Program-made: the position numbers and the translations under genes
Shown: positions 55,843 to 64,000 of the stretch, one piece after another
Numbering within the stretch: position 1 is the stretch's first letter
Layout: the number at the start of each line of letters is the position of its first letter
Source: Nitrospirillum pindoramense
GTDB taxonomy: Bacteria; Pseudomonadota; Alphaproteobacteria; Azospirillales; Azospirillaceae
Assembly: GCF_007827955.1 (NCBI RefSeq)
Contig: NZ_VITR01000009.1
Span: 62,001-126,000, forward strand
Length of the DNA stretch: 64,000 nucleotides
Direction: 5' to 3'
The notes under the pieces: generated by a model
What the model was told of the DNA's origin: nothing
What the model saw: the letters and a program-made list of their open reading frames with translations, nothing else
Databases searched by the model: none

Positions 55843-56535
55843 GTGATCGAAGCCGCGTCCCTCGACAGCATCGAACTGCTGGCCCCTCTGACGGCCGACC
55901 AGCGCGCCAGCCTGGCCAAGCAATGCAGCTGGCGTCATTTCCACCCCCAGGAACAGGTGATCGACCGCGCGTCGGACAGCCGCGACGTCTGCTTCATCGT
56001 CGAAGGCCGGGTGCGGGTGGTGAACTACTCCCTCTCCGGCCGCGAGGTCACCTTCGACGATGTGGAGGCCGGCGGCTATCTGGGTGAACTGTCGGCCATC
56101 GACGGCGAGGCGCGGTCGGCCAGCATCGTGGCGCTGAGCGAGGTCATGGTCGCCTTCATGTCGCCGCGGCTGTTCCAGCAGGTGGTGACCCAGAACCCCA
56201 TCATCGCCTGGGGCGTCATGACCCGGCTGGCCAGCATCGTTCGTTCCGCCACCGGACGGATCATGGATTTGTCGACGCTGGGCGCCAACAACCGGGTCCA
56301 TGCCGAACTGCTGCGCCTGGCCAAGCCCACGTTGAAGTCCGACAACACCGCCGCCATCTCCCCCATCCCGATCCACAGCGACATCGCGGCGCGGGTCAGC
56401 ACCACCCGCGAAACGGTCGCCCGCGTGCTGGGCGACCTGTCGCGCGACAAGCTGGTGGTCCGCCAGGACAACTCCCTCCTCGTCCGCGACTTCGCCCGAT
56501 TGGAGGAGATGGTGGAGGAGGTCCGGGGCGATTGA
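55843..56535 (+). CDS. Crp/Fnr family transcriptional regulator
   Basis: A 230-residue regulator. Residues 1-125 are the cyclic-nucleotide-binding beta roll (VIDRASDSRDVCFIVEGRVR, GGYLGELSAIDGEARSASIV); the C-terminal winged helix has VSTTRETVARVLGDLSRDKL as the recognition region. It lacks the N-terminal Cys cluster of FNR, so it should sense a small ligand, perhaps cAMP, rather than oxygen via Fe-S. The start is GTG 55843 with CGGAG upstream; an ATG at 55774 lies in the hairpin region. It could govern the polyketide genes, the sRNA candidate or the giant-repeat gene downstream. Confidence 0.93.
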   Translation: MIEAASLDSIELLAPLTADQRASLAKQCSWRHFHPQEQVIDRASDSRDVCFIVEGRVRVVNYSLSGREVTFDDVEAGGYLGELSAIDGEARSASIVALSEVMVAFMSPRLFQQVVTQNPIIAWGVMTRLASIVRSATGRIMDLSTLGANNRVHAELLRLAKPTLKSDNTAAISPIPIHSDIAARVSTTRETVARVLGDLSRDKLVVRQDNSLLVRDFARLEEMVEEVRGD

Positions 56536-56631
56536 GCCTTTGGGGGTAACCACGAGGACTTTTTTGAAGTGTGACACGCTTGCCACGGTTTTTTAACTTT
56601 TCATCAATCCACGTCGGAGCTATATAAGAGG

Positions 56632-56731
56632 GGCTTGACCGTGACGGATTTGACACTCTCAAGCCTTCAACCTCCTTATGAGGCTCCCTTCATCTTCGCC
56701 GGCTGTCTTCGAGACAGCCGGCGTTTTTTTT
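56632..56731 (+). ncRNA. Candidate small RNA of about 100 nt
   Basis: Three ordered hairpins lie between the Crp stop and the giant-repeat gene. The first is GGCTTGA (56632-56638) with TCAAGCC (56659-56665), perfect over 7 bp; the second is CCTC/GAGG (56671-56674 with 56680-56683); the third is the intrinsic terminator at 56698-56722. TATATAAG just upstream (56621-56628) suits a -10 element, although the -35 is poor. The loop of the second hairpin exposes CCTCCTTA, which is complementary to ribosome binding sites and so would suit a regulatory RNA. The region has no convincing protein frame. This is a structural prediction only. Confidence 0.5.
56698..56731 (+). terminator. Strong Rho-independent terminator
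   Basis: An 11-bp perfect stem (56698-56708 with 56712-56722, loop TCG) is followed directly by eight Ts. It is the clearest intrinsic terminator in the window. Confidence 0.92.
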
Positions 56732-57067
56732 GGCCGCGGCCCGCAGCGGCGGGCCATGACAGTTGCCGCAAGGCGGCCTTCCGTCGGGCACAAAGCCGCA
56801 CCGTGCAATCGTGGATGCGAAACACCACGAAAACGGATACATTCATTATCTGAATGCAATCTTGCGATTGGCATCGCGCCGCCCAATTCATGGCGATCCA
56901 AAGGGACGTCCGGGCGTCGTGTGTCTCAATACCTTGATCCGACGCCTCCATGAGGGAGCGTGGGGGAAGGCGGACGTCATGCCACGCTGCCGTGGCGACA
57001 CCCAAAAGGGGTGCGGGTTAATACGCCGAACACGCGGCATCTCAAAGAGATGCGGTCGGGGGTGGGT
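56732..57067. other. Intergenic region before the giant-repeat gene
   Basis: About 335 bases after the terminator, with no recognised gene. The part near 56840-56880 is AT-richer and may hold the promoter of the giant-repeat gene, but no clean -10/-35 pair was identified. An in-frame open stretch upstream of 57068 reads as Arg/His-rich filler. Confidence 0.35.
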
Positions 57068-60000
57068 ATGGTTTCGCAGATCAGTTATCTGACGCCGGCG
57101 CAGTTCGCCGCCGTCACGACAGCCAACATCCAGCGGTTGACGACGCAGGATGTCCAAGCGCTGACCACCGCGCAGATCAAGGCGATGACCACCGCGCAGG
57201 CCATCGCCTTCCAGGTCAGCCAGATGGTCTTCACCGCGTCCCAGCTGCAGGCGTTCAGCGAAGCCGACCTGGCCGCGCTGGAGACTGACGACCTCAAGGC
57301 CCTGAAGGCCACCCAGATCTCCGCCCTCACCTCCAATCAGATCCAGGCGCTGACCACCGATCAGCTGGCGGCGCTGACCACCGCCGACATCCAGGAATTC
57401 ACCAAGGCCCAGGTGGGTTCCTTTACCACCGACCAGTTGGCGGCCCTCTCCACCGCCGACGTCCGCGCCCTGACCGTCACCCAGTTGAGCGGCCTGACCA
57501 GCGCCCAGGTGGCGGGGCTGGGAACCGACAACCTGTCGGCCCTGAGCAGCGCGCAGACGGCCAGCTTGTCCTCCACCCAGGTCAAGGCGCTGACCACCGA
57601 CCAGTTGGCCGCACTGTCCAGCGCCGACATTCGGGAATTCACCGCCGCCCAGATCGCCTTCCTGACCACCAGCCAGACGGCGGGCCTGACCACGGGCGCT
57701 GTCACCGCGCTCAGCACCGCCCAGGTGGCGGGCCTGACCACGGCGCAGGTCCGGGTGCTGACCTCGGACCAGCTGGCGGCCTTGTCGACGGTGGATGCCA
57801 AGGCGCTGACGGCGACGCAACTGTCGGCGCTGGGCACGGGCCAGGTGCCCTTCCTGACCAGCGGCGTGCTGTCGACCCTGAACTCCGTCCAGGTCGCCGC
57901 CTTCACCACCGCCCAGGTTCAGGCGCTGGGGTCCGACCAGTTGAACGCGCTGACCACGGCGGATATCCGCGAGTTCACCAGTCTGCAGGTCGCGGCGCTC
58001 ACCACCGACCAGGTGGCGGCCCTGAACACCGGCAGCCTGGCCGCCCTCACCTCCCTCCAGACCGCCGCCCTGACCACCGCCCAGGTGGCGGCGCTCGGCA
58101 CCGACCAAGTGGGCGGCCTGACCACGGCGCAGGTCGCCGGCCTGTCCGTCAACCAGCTCAAGGCGCTGTCGACCGACCAGCTGGACGCCCTGGGCACCGC
58201 CACGGTGCAGAAGCTGACCAGCATCCAGGTGGCGGCCCTGACGACGGCGCAGGTCGCCGGCCTGGGCACCGCCAACCTGTCCGCGTTGACCAGCGCCCAG
58301 GTCCAGCGGCTGGGCAGCGCCCAGATTCGCGCCCTGACCACGGACCAGTTGAACGGCCTGACCACGGCCGACATGCGGGAATTCGCCGCCAGCCAATTGA
58401 CGGCGCTGGGCACGGCCCAGATCGCCGCCCTGGACACCGACAACCTGACGGCGCTGACCACCGCGCAACTGACGGGCGTGACCTCAACCCAATTGTCGGC
58501 GTTGACCACCGACCAGGTGGCGGCCTTGACCACGGCCCAGCTGGCCAGCCTCACGGCCGTCCAGATGAAGGGCCTGGACGCGGAGCAATTGGGCGCGCTG
58601 GGCACGGCGACGGTCCAGAACCTGACGGCGGCGCAGGTCGCGGCGCTGACCACCGCGCAAATCGCGGCCATGTCCACGGCCAACCTGTCGGCGCTGAACA
58701 GCGCCCAGGTGGCGGTGCTGGGCAGCCTGCAAATCCAGGCGCTGACCAGCGACCAGCTGAACGCCCTCAATTCCGCCGACATACGGGAGTTCACGGTCAC
58801 CCAGATCGCGGCCCTGACCACCGCCCAGGTCTCGGCCCTGGGCAGCGGCGCCCTGTCCGCCCTCAGCACGTCCCAAGTGGCCAGCCTGACGGTGGCTCAG
58901 CTGCGCACGCTGGGATCGGATCAGGTGGCCTCGCTGTCCACGGCGGATATCCGCGCCCTCAGCGCGCTTCAGGTCCAGGGCCTGACGACGGCGCAGGTCG
59001 CGACGCTGGGCACCGACGCCCTGTCCGCCCTGGGCAGCACCCAGGTGCAGAGCCTGACCAACACGCAGGTGCAGTCGCTGACGGCCGACCAGTTGAACGC
59101 GCTGGCCAGTTCCGACCTGCGGGAATTCACGCCCGGCCAGATCGCCGCCCTGACCACGGCCCAGGTGGCCAGCCTGCAGACCGCCACCCTGGCGGGGCTC
59201 AGCACCGCCCAAGTGGCCGCCCTGAGCACCGGGCAAATCCGGGCCCTGACCTCCGACCAGCTGGCCGGCCTCACCACCACCGACGCCCGCGCCCTGACGG
59301 CGACGCAACTGGCGGCCATATCGACCGACCAGGTGTCCGAACTGGGCACCGACGCCCTGTCGGCCTTGAGCGCCAGCCAGGTCACCGGCCTGAATAGCGC
59401 CCAGATCCAGGCGCTGGGCACGGACCAGCTGAACAGCCTGACAACGGCCGACATCCGCGAATTTTCCGCCGCCCAGGTGTCGTTCCTCACGACGGACCAG
59501 CTTTCGTCGCTCAGCACCGCCAACCTGTCCGCCCTCAGCAGCACCCAGGTGCCCAGCCTTGGCAGCGCGCAGATCCGCGCGTTGACCACCGACCAGTTGA
59601 ACGCGCTGTCGACCGCCGACGCGCGTGAATTCACCGCCACCCAGGTGGGAGCGCTCAGCACCGACCAGCTGTCGGTCCTGGGCACCACCCAGCTGACGGC
59701 GCTGACCTCCCTGCAGTTGGCCGGGCTGTCCACATCCCAGGTGAAGGCGCTGACCAGCGACCAGGTCGCGGCCCTCACCACCGCGCAACTGACCACCCTG
59801 TCCGCCGGCCAGGTGGCGGCGCTGTCGACCGACCAGCTGGCGGCCCTGCCCACCGCGAACCTGCAGAAGCTGACGGGCACGCAGGTGGCGGCGCTGACCA
59901 CGGCCCAGGTGGCGGGGCTGGGCACTGACGCCCTGGCCGCGCTGACCACGTCCCAGGTCACCAGCCTGACCTCGCTGCAGGTGCGGGCATTGACCTCGGA

Positions 60001-63000
60001 CCAGTTGAACGCCTTGACCACGGCCGAGACGCGGGCCCTAACGGCGGCGCAACTGACCAACCTGGGCACCGACCAGGTGGCGAGCCTGGGCAGCGACTTC
60101 CTGGCGGCCTTGAGCTCCACCCAGGTCGGCAGCCTGTCGGCCACGCAGATCAAGGCGTTGACATCGGACCAATTGGGAACGCTGCCCACCGCCGACGCCC
60201 GCGCGCTGACCGCCGCCCAGGTCACGGCGTTGACCACCGACCAGGTGGCCAGCCTGGGCAGCGACGCCCTGTCCGCCCTGGGCGCGAGCCAGGTGGCCAG
60301 CCTGACCTCCGCCCAGGTCCGGTCCCTGACCACCGATCAGCTGAACAGCCTGACCACCGCCGACGTGCGAGAGCTTTCCGGCACCCAGGTGAGCTATCTG
60401 ACCACGGACCAACTATCGGCCCTGGGCACGACCAACCTCTCCGCCTTGAGCAGCGCGCAGGTGCCCAGCCTGTCCAGCGCCCAGGTCCAATCCCTGACCA
60501 CGGACCAGCTGAACGGCCTGACCAGCGCCGACATCCGGGAGTTCACGGCGACCCAGGTGGGCGCGCTGACCACCGGCCAATTGTCCGCCCTGGGCACCGA
60601 CCAGCTGACCGCCCTCACCACCACCCAGGTCGCCGGCCTGACCACGGCGCAGATCACCACTTTGGGCACCGGACAGGTGGCGTCCCTGACCACGGCGCAG
60701 GTGGCCAGCCTGTCGGCCACGCAGGTCAAGGCCCTGACCACCGGCCAGTTGGACGCCCTGGCCAGCGACACCGTTCAGAAATTGACCGCGACCCAGGTCG
60801 CCGCCTTGACCACCGACCAGATTGGCGGCTTGGCTACCAACGTCGTCGCGGCCCTGACCACCAGCCAGGTGACCAGCCTGACCGCCGGCCAAGTGCCGGC
60901 ACTGACCACGGACCAGTTGAACGCCTTTTCCACCGACGACGCCCGGGCCCTGACCGCATCCCAGATCCAGGCCCTGACGACCGTCCAGATCTCGCAGCTC
61001 GCCACCGATTTCCTGGTGACGCTGAGCACCAGCCAGATCGGCAGCCTGTCGACCGCGCAGGTCGCGGCACTGTCCACCGTCCAGCTGGGGGTCCTGCCCA
61101 CCGCCGACGCCCGCGCGCTGACCGCCGCGCAGGTGACGGCGCTGACCACCGACCAAGTCGCCAGCCTGGGCTCCGACGCCCTGTCCGCGCTCAGTTCCAC
61201 CCAGGTGGGCACCCTGACCAGCGCCCAGGTGGAGGCGCTGACCAGCGGCCAGTTGAACAGCCTGACCAGCGCCGACATCCGGGAGTTCACGGCGGCCCAG
61301 GTGGGTGCCTTGACCACGGACCAGCTGTCCGCCTTGGGCACCAACCAGCTGACGGCCCTGTCCACCGCCCAAGTGGGCGGCTTGACCACCGCCCAGGTCG
61401 CCAGCCTGCGCACCGACCAGGTCGCGGCGCTCACCACCACTCAGGTGACCAGCTTGTCGGCCGCTCAGGTGGCCGCCCTGTCCACAGCCCAGGTCAGCGC
61501 GTTCAGCACCGACACGGTGCAGACGCTGACGGGCGGCCAGGTCGCGGCCCTGACGACGGACCAGGTCAGCGAGCTGGGCACGCCCTTCCTCTCGACCCTC
61601 ACCACCGCCCAGGTGGCCAGCCTGACCACCCAGCAACTGAACGCGCTGGGGACCGACCAACTGAACGCCCTGTCCACGGCGGACATCGTCGCCCTGACGA
61701 CCCGGCAGGTGGCCAGTCTCGGTACCGCCCAGGTCGGCGGCCTGGTCAGCACCGTCCTTCAGGCCCTGACCACGGCCCAGGTGGCCAGCCTGACCACCGC
61801 GCAGGCCGTGGTGCTGTCGACCAGCCAGTTGAACGCCCTGAGCACCGACGACGCCAGCGCCCTGACGACCGCGCAGGTGGCGGCGCTGTCCACCGATCAG
61901 GTTTCAGGCCTCAGCACGAGCAACCTGTCCGCCCTGAGCCCCACGCAGGTGGCCAGCCTGACCAGCGCCCAGGTGCAATCGCTGGGCAGCGGGCAGCTGA
62001 ACGCCCTGACCTCGACGGACATCACGGAATTCACGGCGGCGCAGGCGGCCCAGTTGACCACGGACCAGTTGACGGCCCTGGACACCGCCCACATTTCGGC
62101 CCTGACCAGCCAGCAGGCCGCGGCCCTGACCACCGCCCAGGTCCAGGCGCTGACCACCAGCCAGGTGGCCGCCCTGCTCCCCACGCAGGTGGCCAGCCTG
62201 ACGGCCGCCCAGGTCAAGGTTCTCGACACCGACCAGTTGGCGGCCTTGGCCACGGCCGACGTCCGCGCCCTGACGGCGACGCAGTTGCAGGCCTTCAGCA
62301 CGACCCAGGTCGCCGGCTTCGGCACCGCGTTGCTGTCGGCGCTGAGCAACGCGCAATTGAGCAGCCTGTCGGTCACGCAGTTCCAGACACTCAGCACCGA
62401 TCAGCTGAACACACTGAGCACGGCACAGATCCGGGGCCTGTCGGCCACCCTGGTCTCATCGCTCACCACGGCCCAGATATCCGGCCTGCGCACCGACAAC
62501 CTGTCGGCGCTGAGCGCGCCGCAAGCCTCGGTGCTGAACACGGCCCAGATCCAGGCGCTGACCACCAGCCAGTTGAGCGCGCTGACCACCTCCGATATCC
62601 GGGAGTTCTCCGCCTCCCAAATTGGGGCGCTGACCACCAACCAGATCGAGGCCCTGACCACGGCCGAAGTGTCCACCCTGACGGCTGGGCAGTTGGCCGC
62701 GTTCAGCACCAGCCAAGTCGGCGCGCTGACCACCGACCAGGCCGCCGCCCTGACCGTGTCCCAGGTGGCGGGCCTGTCGCTGACCCAGGTGAAGTCGCTC
62801 AATACCGACCAGTTGGACGCCCTGGCCACAGATCGTATCCAAAATCTGACGCCGGCGCAGGTTGCCGCCCTGACCACGGCGCAGATCGCGGGCCTCAGCA
62901 CCGACAACCTGTCCGCCCTCACCGGCACGCAGATTTCGCTGCTGGGCAGCGCGCAGATTGACGCGCTGACGACACAGCAACTGATCTCGCTGAGCACGGA

Positions 63001-63187
63001 CGATATCCGTGAGTTCACGGTCAACCAGGTGCCGATGTTCACCACCGATCAGATACCGGGCCTGAGCCCGAACCAGATCCAATCGATGCACTCGGCGCAA
63101 GCCAACGCCTTCACGGGCGATCAGTTGGGCGTGTTCACCACGGACCAGACCAATGCCTGGCAGACGGCCCGTTCGTCGTCATCATAA
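57068..63187 (+). CDS. Giant octapeptide-repeat protein
   Basis: A 2,039-residue protein made almost wholly of an eight-residue unit of the form A-L-T-T-x-Q-V-x (Leu at 2, Thr/Ser/Gly at 3-4, Val/Ile/Leu at 7), roughly 250 copies. The units are grouped: every seventh or so begins with a variant such as ADIREFT or ATVQKLT, giving a module of about 56 residues, sometimes lengthened by extra octads. Thr/Ser at helix caps, followed by D/A-Q-V-x-x-L, would suit short stacked helices or a solenoid. I see no Cys, one Trp (near the C-terminus), very few charged residues, no signal peptide and no RTX or anchor motif. ATG 57068 is preferred; 57050 and 56960 are in-frame alternatives. Function unknown; a long structural or surface fibre is a guess. 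Confidence 0.88.
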   Translation: MVSQISYLTPAQFAAVTTANIQRLTTQDVQALTTAQIKAMTTAQAIAFQVSQMVFTASQLQAFSEADLAALETDDLKALKATQISALTSNQIQALTTDQLAALTTADIQEFTKAQVGSFTTDQLAALSTADVRALTVTQLSGLTSAQVAGLGTDNLSALSSAQTASLSSTQVKALTTDQLAALSSADIREFTAAQIAFLTTSQTAGLTTGAVTALSTAQVAGLTTAQVRVLTSDQLAALSTVDAKALTATQLSALGTGQVPFLTSGVLSTLNSVQVAAFTTAQVQALGSDQLNALTTADIREFTSLQVAALTTDQVAALNTGSLAALTSLQTAALTTAQVAALGTDQVGGLTTAQVAGLSVNQLKALSTDQLDALGTATVQKLTSIQVAALTTAQVAGLGTANLSALTSAQVQRLGSAQIRALTTDQLNGLTTADMREFAASQLTALGTAQIAALDTDNLTALTTAQLTGVTSTQLSALTTDQVAALTTAQLASLTAVQMKGLDAEQLGALGTATVQNLTAAQVAALTTAQIAAMSTANLSALNSAQVAVLGSLQIQALTSDQLNALNSADIREFTVTQIAALTTAQVSALGSGALSALSTSQVASLTVAQLRTLGSDQVASLSTADIRALSALQVQGLTTAQVATLGTDALSALGSTQVQSLTNTQVQSLTADQLNALASSDLREFTPGQIAALTTAQVASLQTATLAGLSTAQVAALSTGQIRALTSDQLAGLTTTDARALTATQLAAISTDQVSELGTDALSALSASQVTGLNSAQIQALGTDQLNSLTTADIREFSAAQVSFLTTDQLSSLSTANLSALSSTQVPSLGSAQIRALTTDQLNALSTADAREFTATQVGALSTDQLSVLGTTQLTALTSLQLAGLSTSQVKALTSDQVAALTTAQLTTLSAGQVAALSTDQLAALPTANLQKLTGTQVAALTTAQVAGLGTDALAALTTSQVTSLTSLQVRALTSDQLNALTTAETRALTAAQLTNLGTDQVASLGSDFLAALSSTQVGSLSATQIKALTSDQLGTLPTADARALTAAQVTALTTDQVASLGSDALSALGASQVASLTSAQVRSLTTDQLNSLTTADVRELSGTQVSYLTTDQLSALGTTNLSALSSAQVPSLSSAQVQSLTTDQLNGLTSADIREFTATQVGALTTGQLSALGTDQLTALTTTQVAGLTTAQITTLGTGQVASLTTAQVASLSATQVKALTTGQLDALASDTVQKLTATQVAALTTDQIGGLATNVVAALTTSQVTSLTAGQVPALTTDQLNAFSTDDARALTASQIQALTTVQISQLATDFLVTLSTSQIGSLSTAQVAALSTVQLGVLPTADARALTAAQVTALTTDQVASLGSDALSALSSTQVGTLTSAQVEALTSGQLNSLTSADIREFTAAQVGALTTDQLSALGTNQLTALSTAQVGGLTTAQVASLRTDQVAALTTTQVTSLSAAQVAALSTAQVSAFSTDTVQTLTGGQVAALTTDQVSELGTPFLSTLTTAQVASLTTQQLNALGTDQLNALSTADIVALTTRQVASLGTAQVGGLVSTVLQALTTAQVASLTTAQAVVLSTSQLNALSTDDASALTTAQVAALSTDQVSGLSTSNLSALSPTQVASLTSAQVQSLGSGQLNALTSTDITEFTAAQAAQLTTDQLTALDTAHISALTSQQAAALTTAQVQALTTSQVAALLPTQVASLTAAQVKVLDTDQLAALATADVRALTATQLQAFSTTQVAGFGTALLSALSNAQLSSLSVTQFQTLSTDQLNTLSTAQIRGLSATLVSSLTTAQISGLRTDNLSALSAPQASVLNTAQIQALTTSQLSALTTSDIREFSASQIGALTTNQIEALTTAEVSTLTAGQLAAFSTSQVGALTTDQAAALTVSQVAGLSLTQVKSLNTDQLDALATDRIQNLTPAQVAALTTAQIAGLSTDNLSALTGTQISLLGSAQIDALTTQQLISLSTDDIREFTVNQVPMFTTDQIPGLSPNQIQSMHSAQANAFTGDQLGVFTTDQTNAWQTARSSSS
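57110..63130 (+). repeat. Coding tandem repeat, 24-bp units in about 168-bp modules
   Basis: The DNA under the giant protein repeats every 24 bases, with a longer period near 168 bases (seven octads) marked by codons for ADIREFT-like units. Units are recognisable throughout but diverged from one another at many synonymous sites, so they are not recent perfect copies. Confidence 0.85.
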
Positions 63188-63227
63188 GGCGGGTGGGGTT
63201 ATCGAAAGGATACCGTCGCCGGGCCCG

Positions 63228-63668
63228 TCACGCGCCGGCCAGGCTCCACAGCGCGCTGCCGGCCGCCAGGGGGCGATCGCCGTCGTGGATGCGGAACTCG
63301 GTCACCAGTTGTGACCAGTTGCGCCGGATCAGCCGCGCCTCACCCTGAACCAGGGTGCCCCGCGGCCCGCTGCCCAGATGGTTCAGCGACAAGTTCAGCA
63401 GCACCGCCTCGCTTTCCGGCACGCCCTCATCGCTGATGGCGCGCAGGCAGACCAATTCGGCGAACGCGGCAAGGACGGAGGTGTGGATTTGGCCGCCAGC
63501 GGCCAGGTGGCGTTCATCGGCCACGAAGGCGCGGACCCAACCGCCATAGCCGCCGCCCCGGGCCGGCCGGCCCTCCCAAAAAGGGCCAATGTGGGCGACG
63601 AAGCCGGGCGTCACTGGGCACAGCGCCCAACCTTCGGCATTCGTGTCAGCGGCGCCATCCGCCATCAT
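63228..63668 (-). CDS. Hot-dog fold thioesterase, PaaI-like
   Basis: A 146-residue hot-dog protein. The central helix and following strands are recognisable in GGYGGWVRAFVADERHLAAG, HTSVLAAFAELVCLRAISDE and GTLVQGEARLIRRNW, similar to PaaI-type acyl-CoA thioesterases. The active-site residues are not clear enough to name a substrate. It starts 23 bases after the fliN stop on the same strand, so it may be cotranscribed with the flagellar gene. ATG 63665 is an alternative start. Confidence 0.72.
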   Translation of the reverse strand: MMADGAADTNAEGWALCPVTPGFVAHIGPFWEGRPARGGGYGGWVRAFVADERHLAAGGQIHTSVLAAFAELVCLRAISDEGVPESEAVLLNLSLNHLGSGPRGTLVQGEARLIRRNWSQLVTEFRIHDGDRPLAAGSALWSLAGA

Positions 63669-63691
63669 GCCCGTGCCCCCTGGGTACGATG

Positions 63692-63994
63692 TCAGCCGTT
63701 AACCCGCGTGAACTCGCGGAAGGTGACGGCGATCTTGTCCTCGACGATGGTGACCTCGCCCCGGCCCACGGTGCGGCCGGAAACGATGATGTCGGACAGA
63801 TCGTCGATCTTGCGGTCCAGTTCCACGATGGCGCCACGGCCCAGCTTCAGAAGATCCCGCACCCGGATGGTGGAGGTTCCCAGCACCACCGACACCTCGA
63901 CCATCGTGTCATAGATGGCCGAAAGCTCCGTCGACGTGCCCATCGCGGGACCACCGCCGCCGAACATGGCATCGATATCGTCCTGGTTGCTCAT
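63692..63994 (-). CDS. fliN: Flagellar motor switch protein FliN
   Basis: A 100-residue C-ring protein of the flagellar motor that with FliM and FliG controls rotation direction. The SpoA/FliN core is visible: MVEVSVVLGTSTIRVRDLLK, LGRGAIVELDRKIDDLSDII and VTIVEDKIAVTFREF. An N-terminal acidic/Gly-rich tail (SNQDDIDAMFGGGG) precedes it. Complete within the window; its upstream neighbours, usually other fli genes, lie past the right edge. Confidence 0.95.
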   Translation of the reverse strand: MSNQDDIDAMFGGGGPAMGTSTELSAIYDTMVEVSVVLGTSTIRVRDLLKLGRGAIVELDRKIDDLSDIIVSGRTVGRGEVTIVEDKIAVTFREFTRVNG

Positions 63995-64000
63995 GTCGTC

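Noticed and set aside
56888-58468. Minus-strand open frame opposite the giant-repeat gene
   Set aside because: The repeats are mirrored as Gly/Gln/Arg-rich filler; the plus-strand frame has coherent octads throughout.
57110-63130. Repeat array considered as a CRISPR-like locus
   Set aside because: Repeats are contiguous, coding and diverged; there are no spacers of unique sequence and no cas genes.
1-64000. tRNA, rRNA, integrase or transposase genes
   Set aside because: None was recognised by eye on either strand; a tRNA search program would be needed to exclude degenerate tRNAs.

Overview
The window looks like a chromosomal segment from a high-GC alphaproteobacterium, most likely of the Azospirillaceae (Nitrospirillum, Azospirillum or Niveispirillum type). 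This is an inference from GC-rich codon use, the purQ-purL-bolA-grxD order typical of Alphaproteobacteria, citramalate synthase (CimA), SdhE beside Mfd, fliN, and TPR proteins with long loops. No rRNA, tRNA, CRISPR array, integrase or intact transposase was recognised. Genes are short operons in both orientations, with convergent pairs separated by GC hairpins.

Layout. 1-1.5 kb: the 5' part of a large Ala/Gly-rich minus-strand protein that runs off the left edge. 1.9-6.5 kb: a Tat-type GH2 glycosidase, a succinate-semialdehyde-type dehydrogenase and a small hypothetical gene. 6.8-11.4 kb: purine synthesis (purQ, purL), then Fe-S/redox genes bolA and grxD, a 24-residue membrane microprotein and a small hypothetical gene. 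11.4-16 kb: sulfotransferase, P-type ATPase, cytochrome b561. 16-19.2 kb: ribosomal protein S4 with a clear promoter, a peroxiredoxin-like protein and two adjacent paralogous TPR proteins. 19.3-25.5 kb: secreted amidohydrolase, alpha/beta hydrolase divergent from an AraC/GyrI-like regulator, trmJ, cimA. 25.7-28.7 kb: chemoreceptor, a secreted VHL-beta-domain-like protein, and an 830-bp region with no convincing gene. 28.7-33.3 kb: a 45-residue-period TPR protein, cysS, gltX, a conserved hypothetical. 33.6-41.2 kb: many small enzymes (DsbA/FrnE, hydrolases, DUF1080, phospholipase C-type phosphoesterase, class C beta-lactamase-like hydrolase, FlK-like thioesterase, VOC protein, DUF2189 membrane protein). 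41.5-45.1 kb: tyrosinase, MetY, a TPR protein. 45.2-52.1 kb: DNA repair (mfd, recG) around sdhE and a ParD/ParE module whose toxin is frameshifted. 52.2-56.7 kb: an AT-richer methyltransferase, two small hypothetical proteins, a type III polyketide synthase with an ICMT-type methyltransferase, a Crp/Fnr regulator, and a candidate small RNA ending in a strong terminator. 57-63.2 kb: a 2,039-residue protein made almost wholly of octapeptide repeats arranged in about 56-residue modules. 63.2-64 kb: a hot-dog thioesterase and fliN on the minus strand.

Most interesting items: the giant octapeptide-repeat protein next to fliN and downstream of the Crp/sRNA locus; the bacterial VHL-like secreted protein; the candidate sRNA; the frameshifted ParE with intact ParD; the paralogous TPR pair; and the edge gene resembling Ala/Gly-rich regions of polymorphic toxins.
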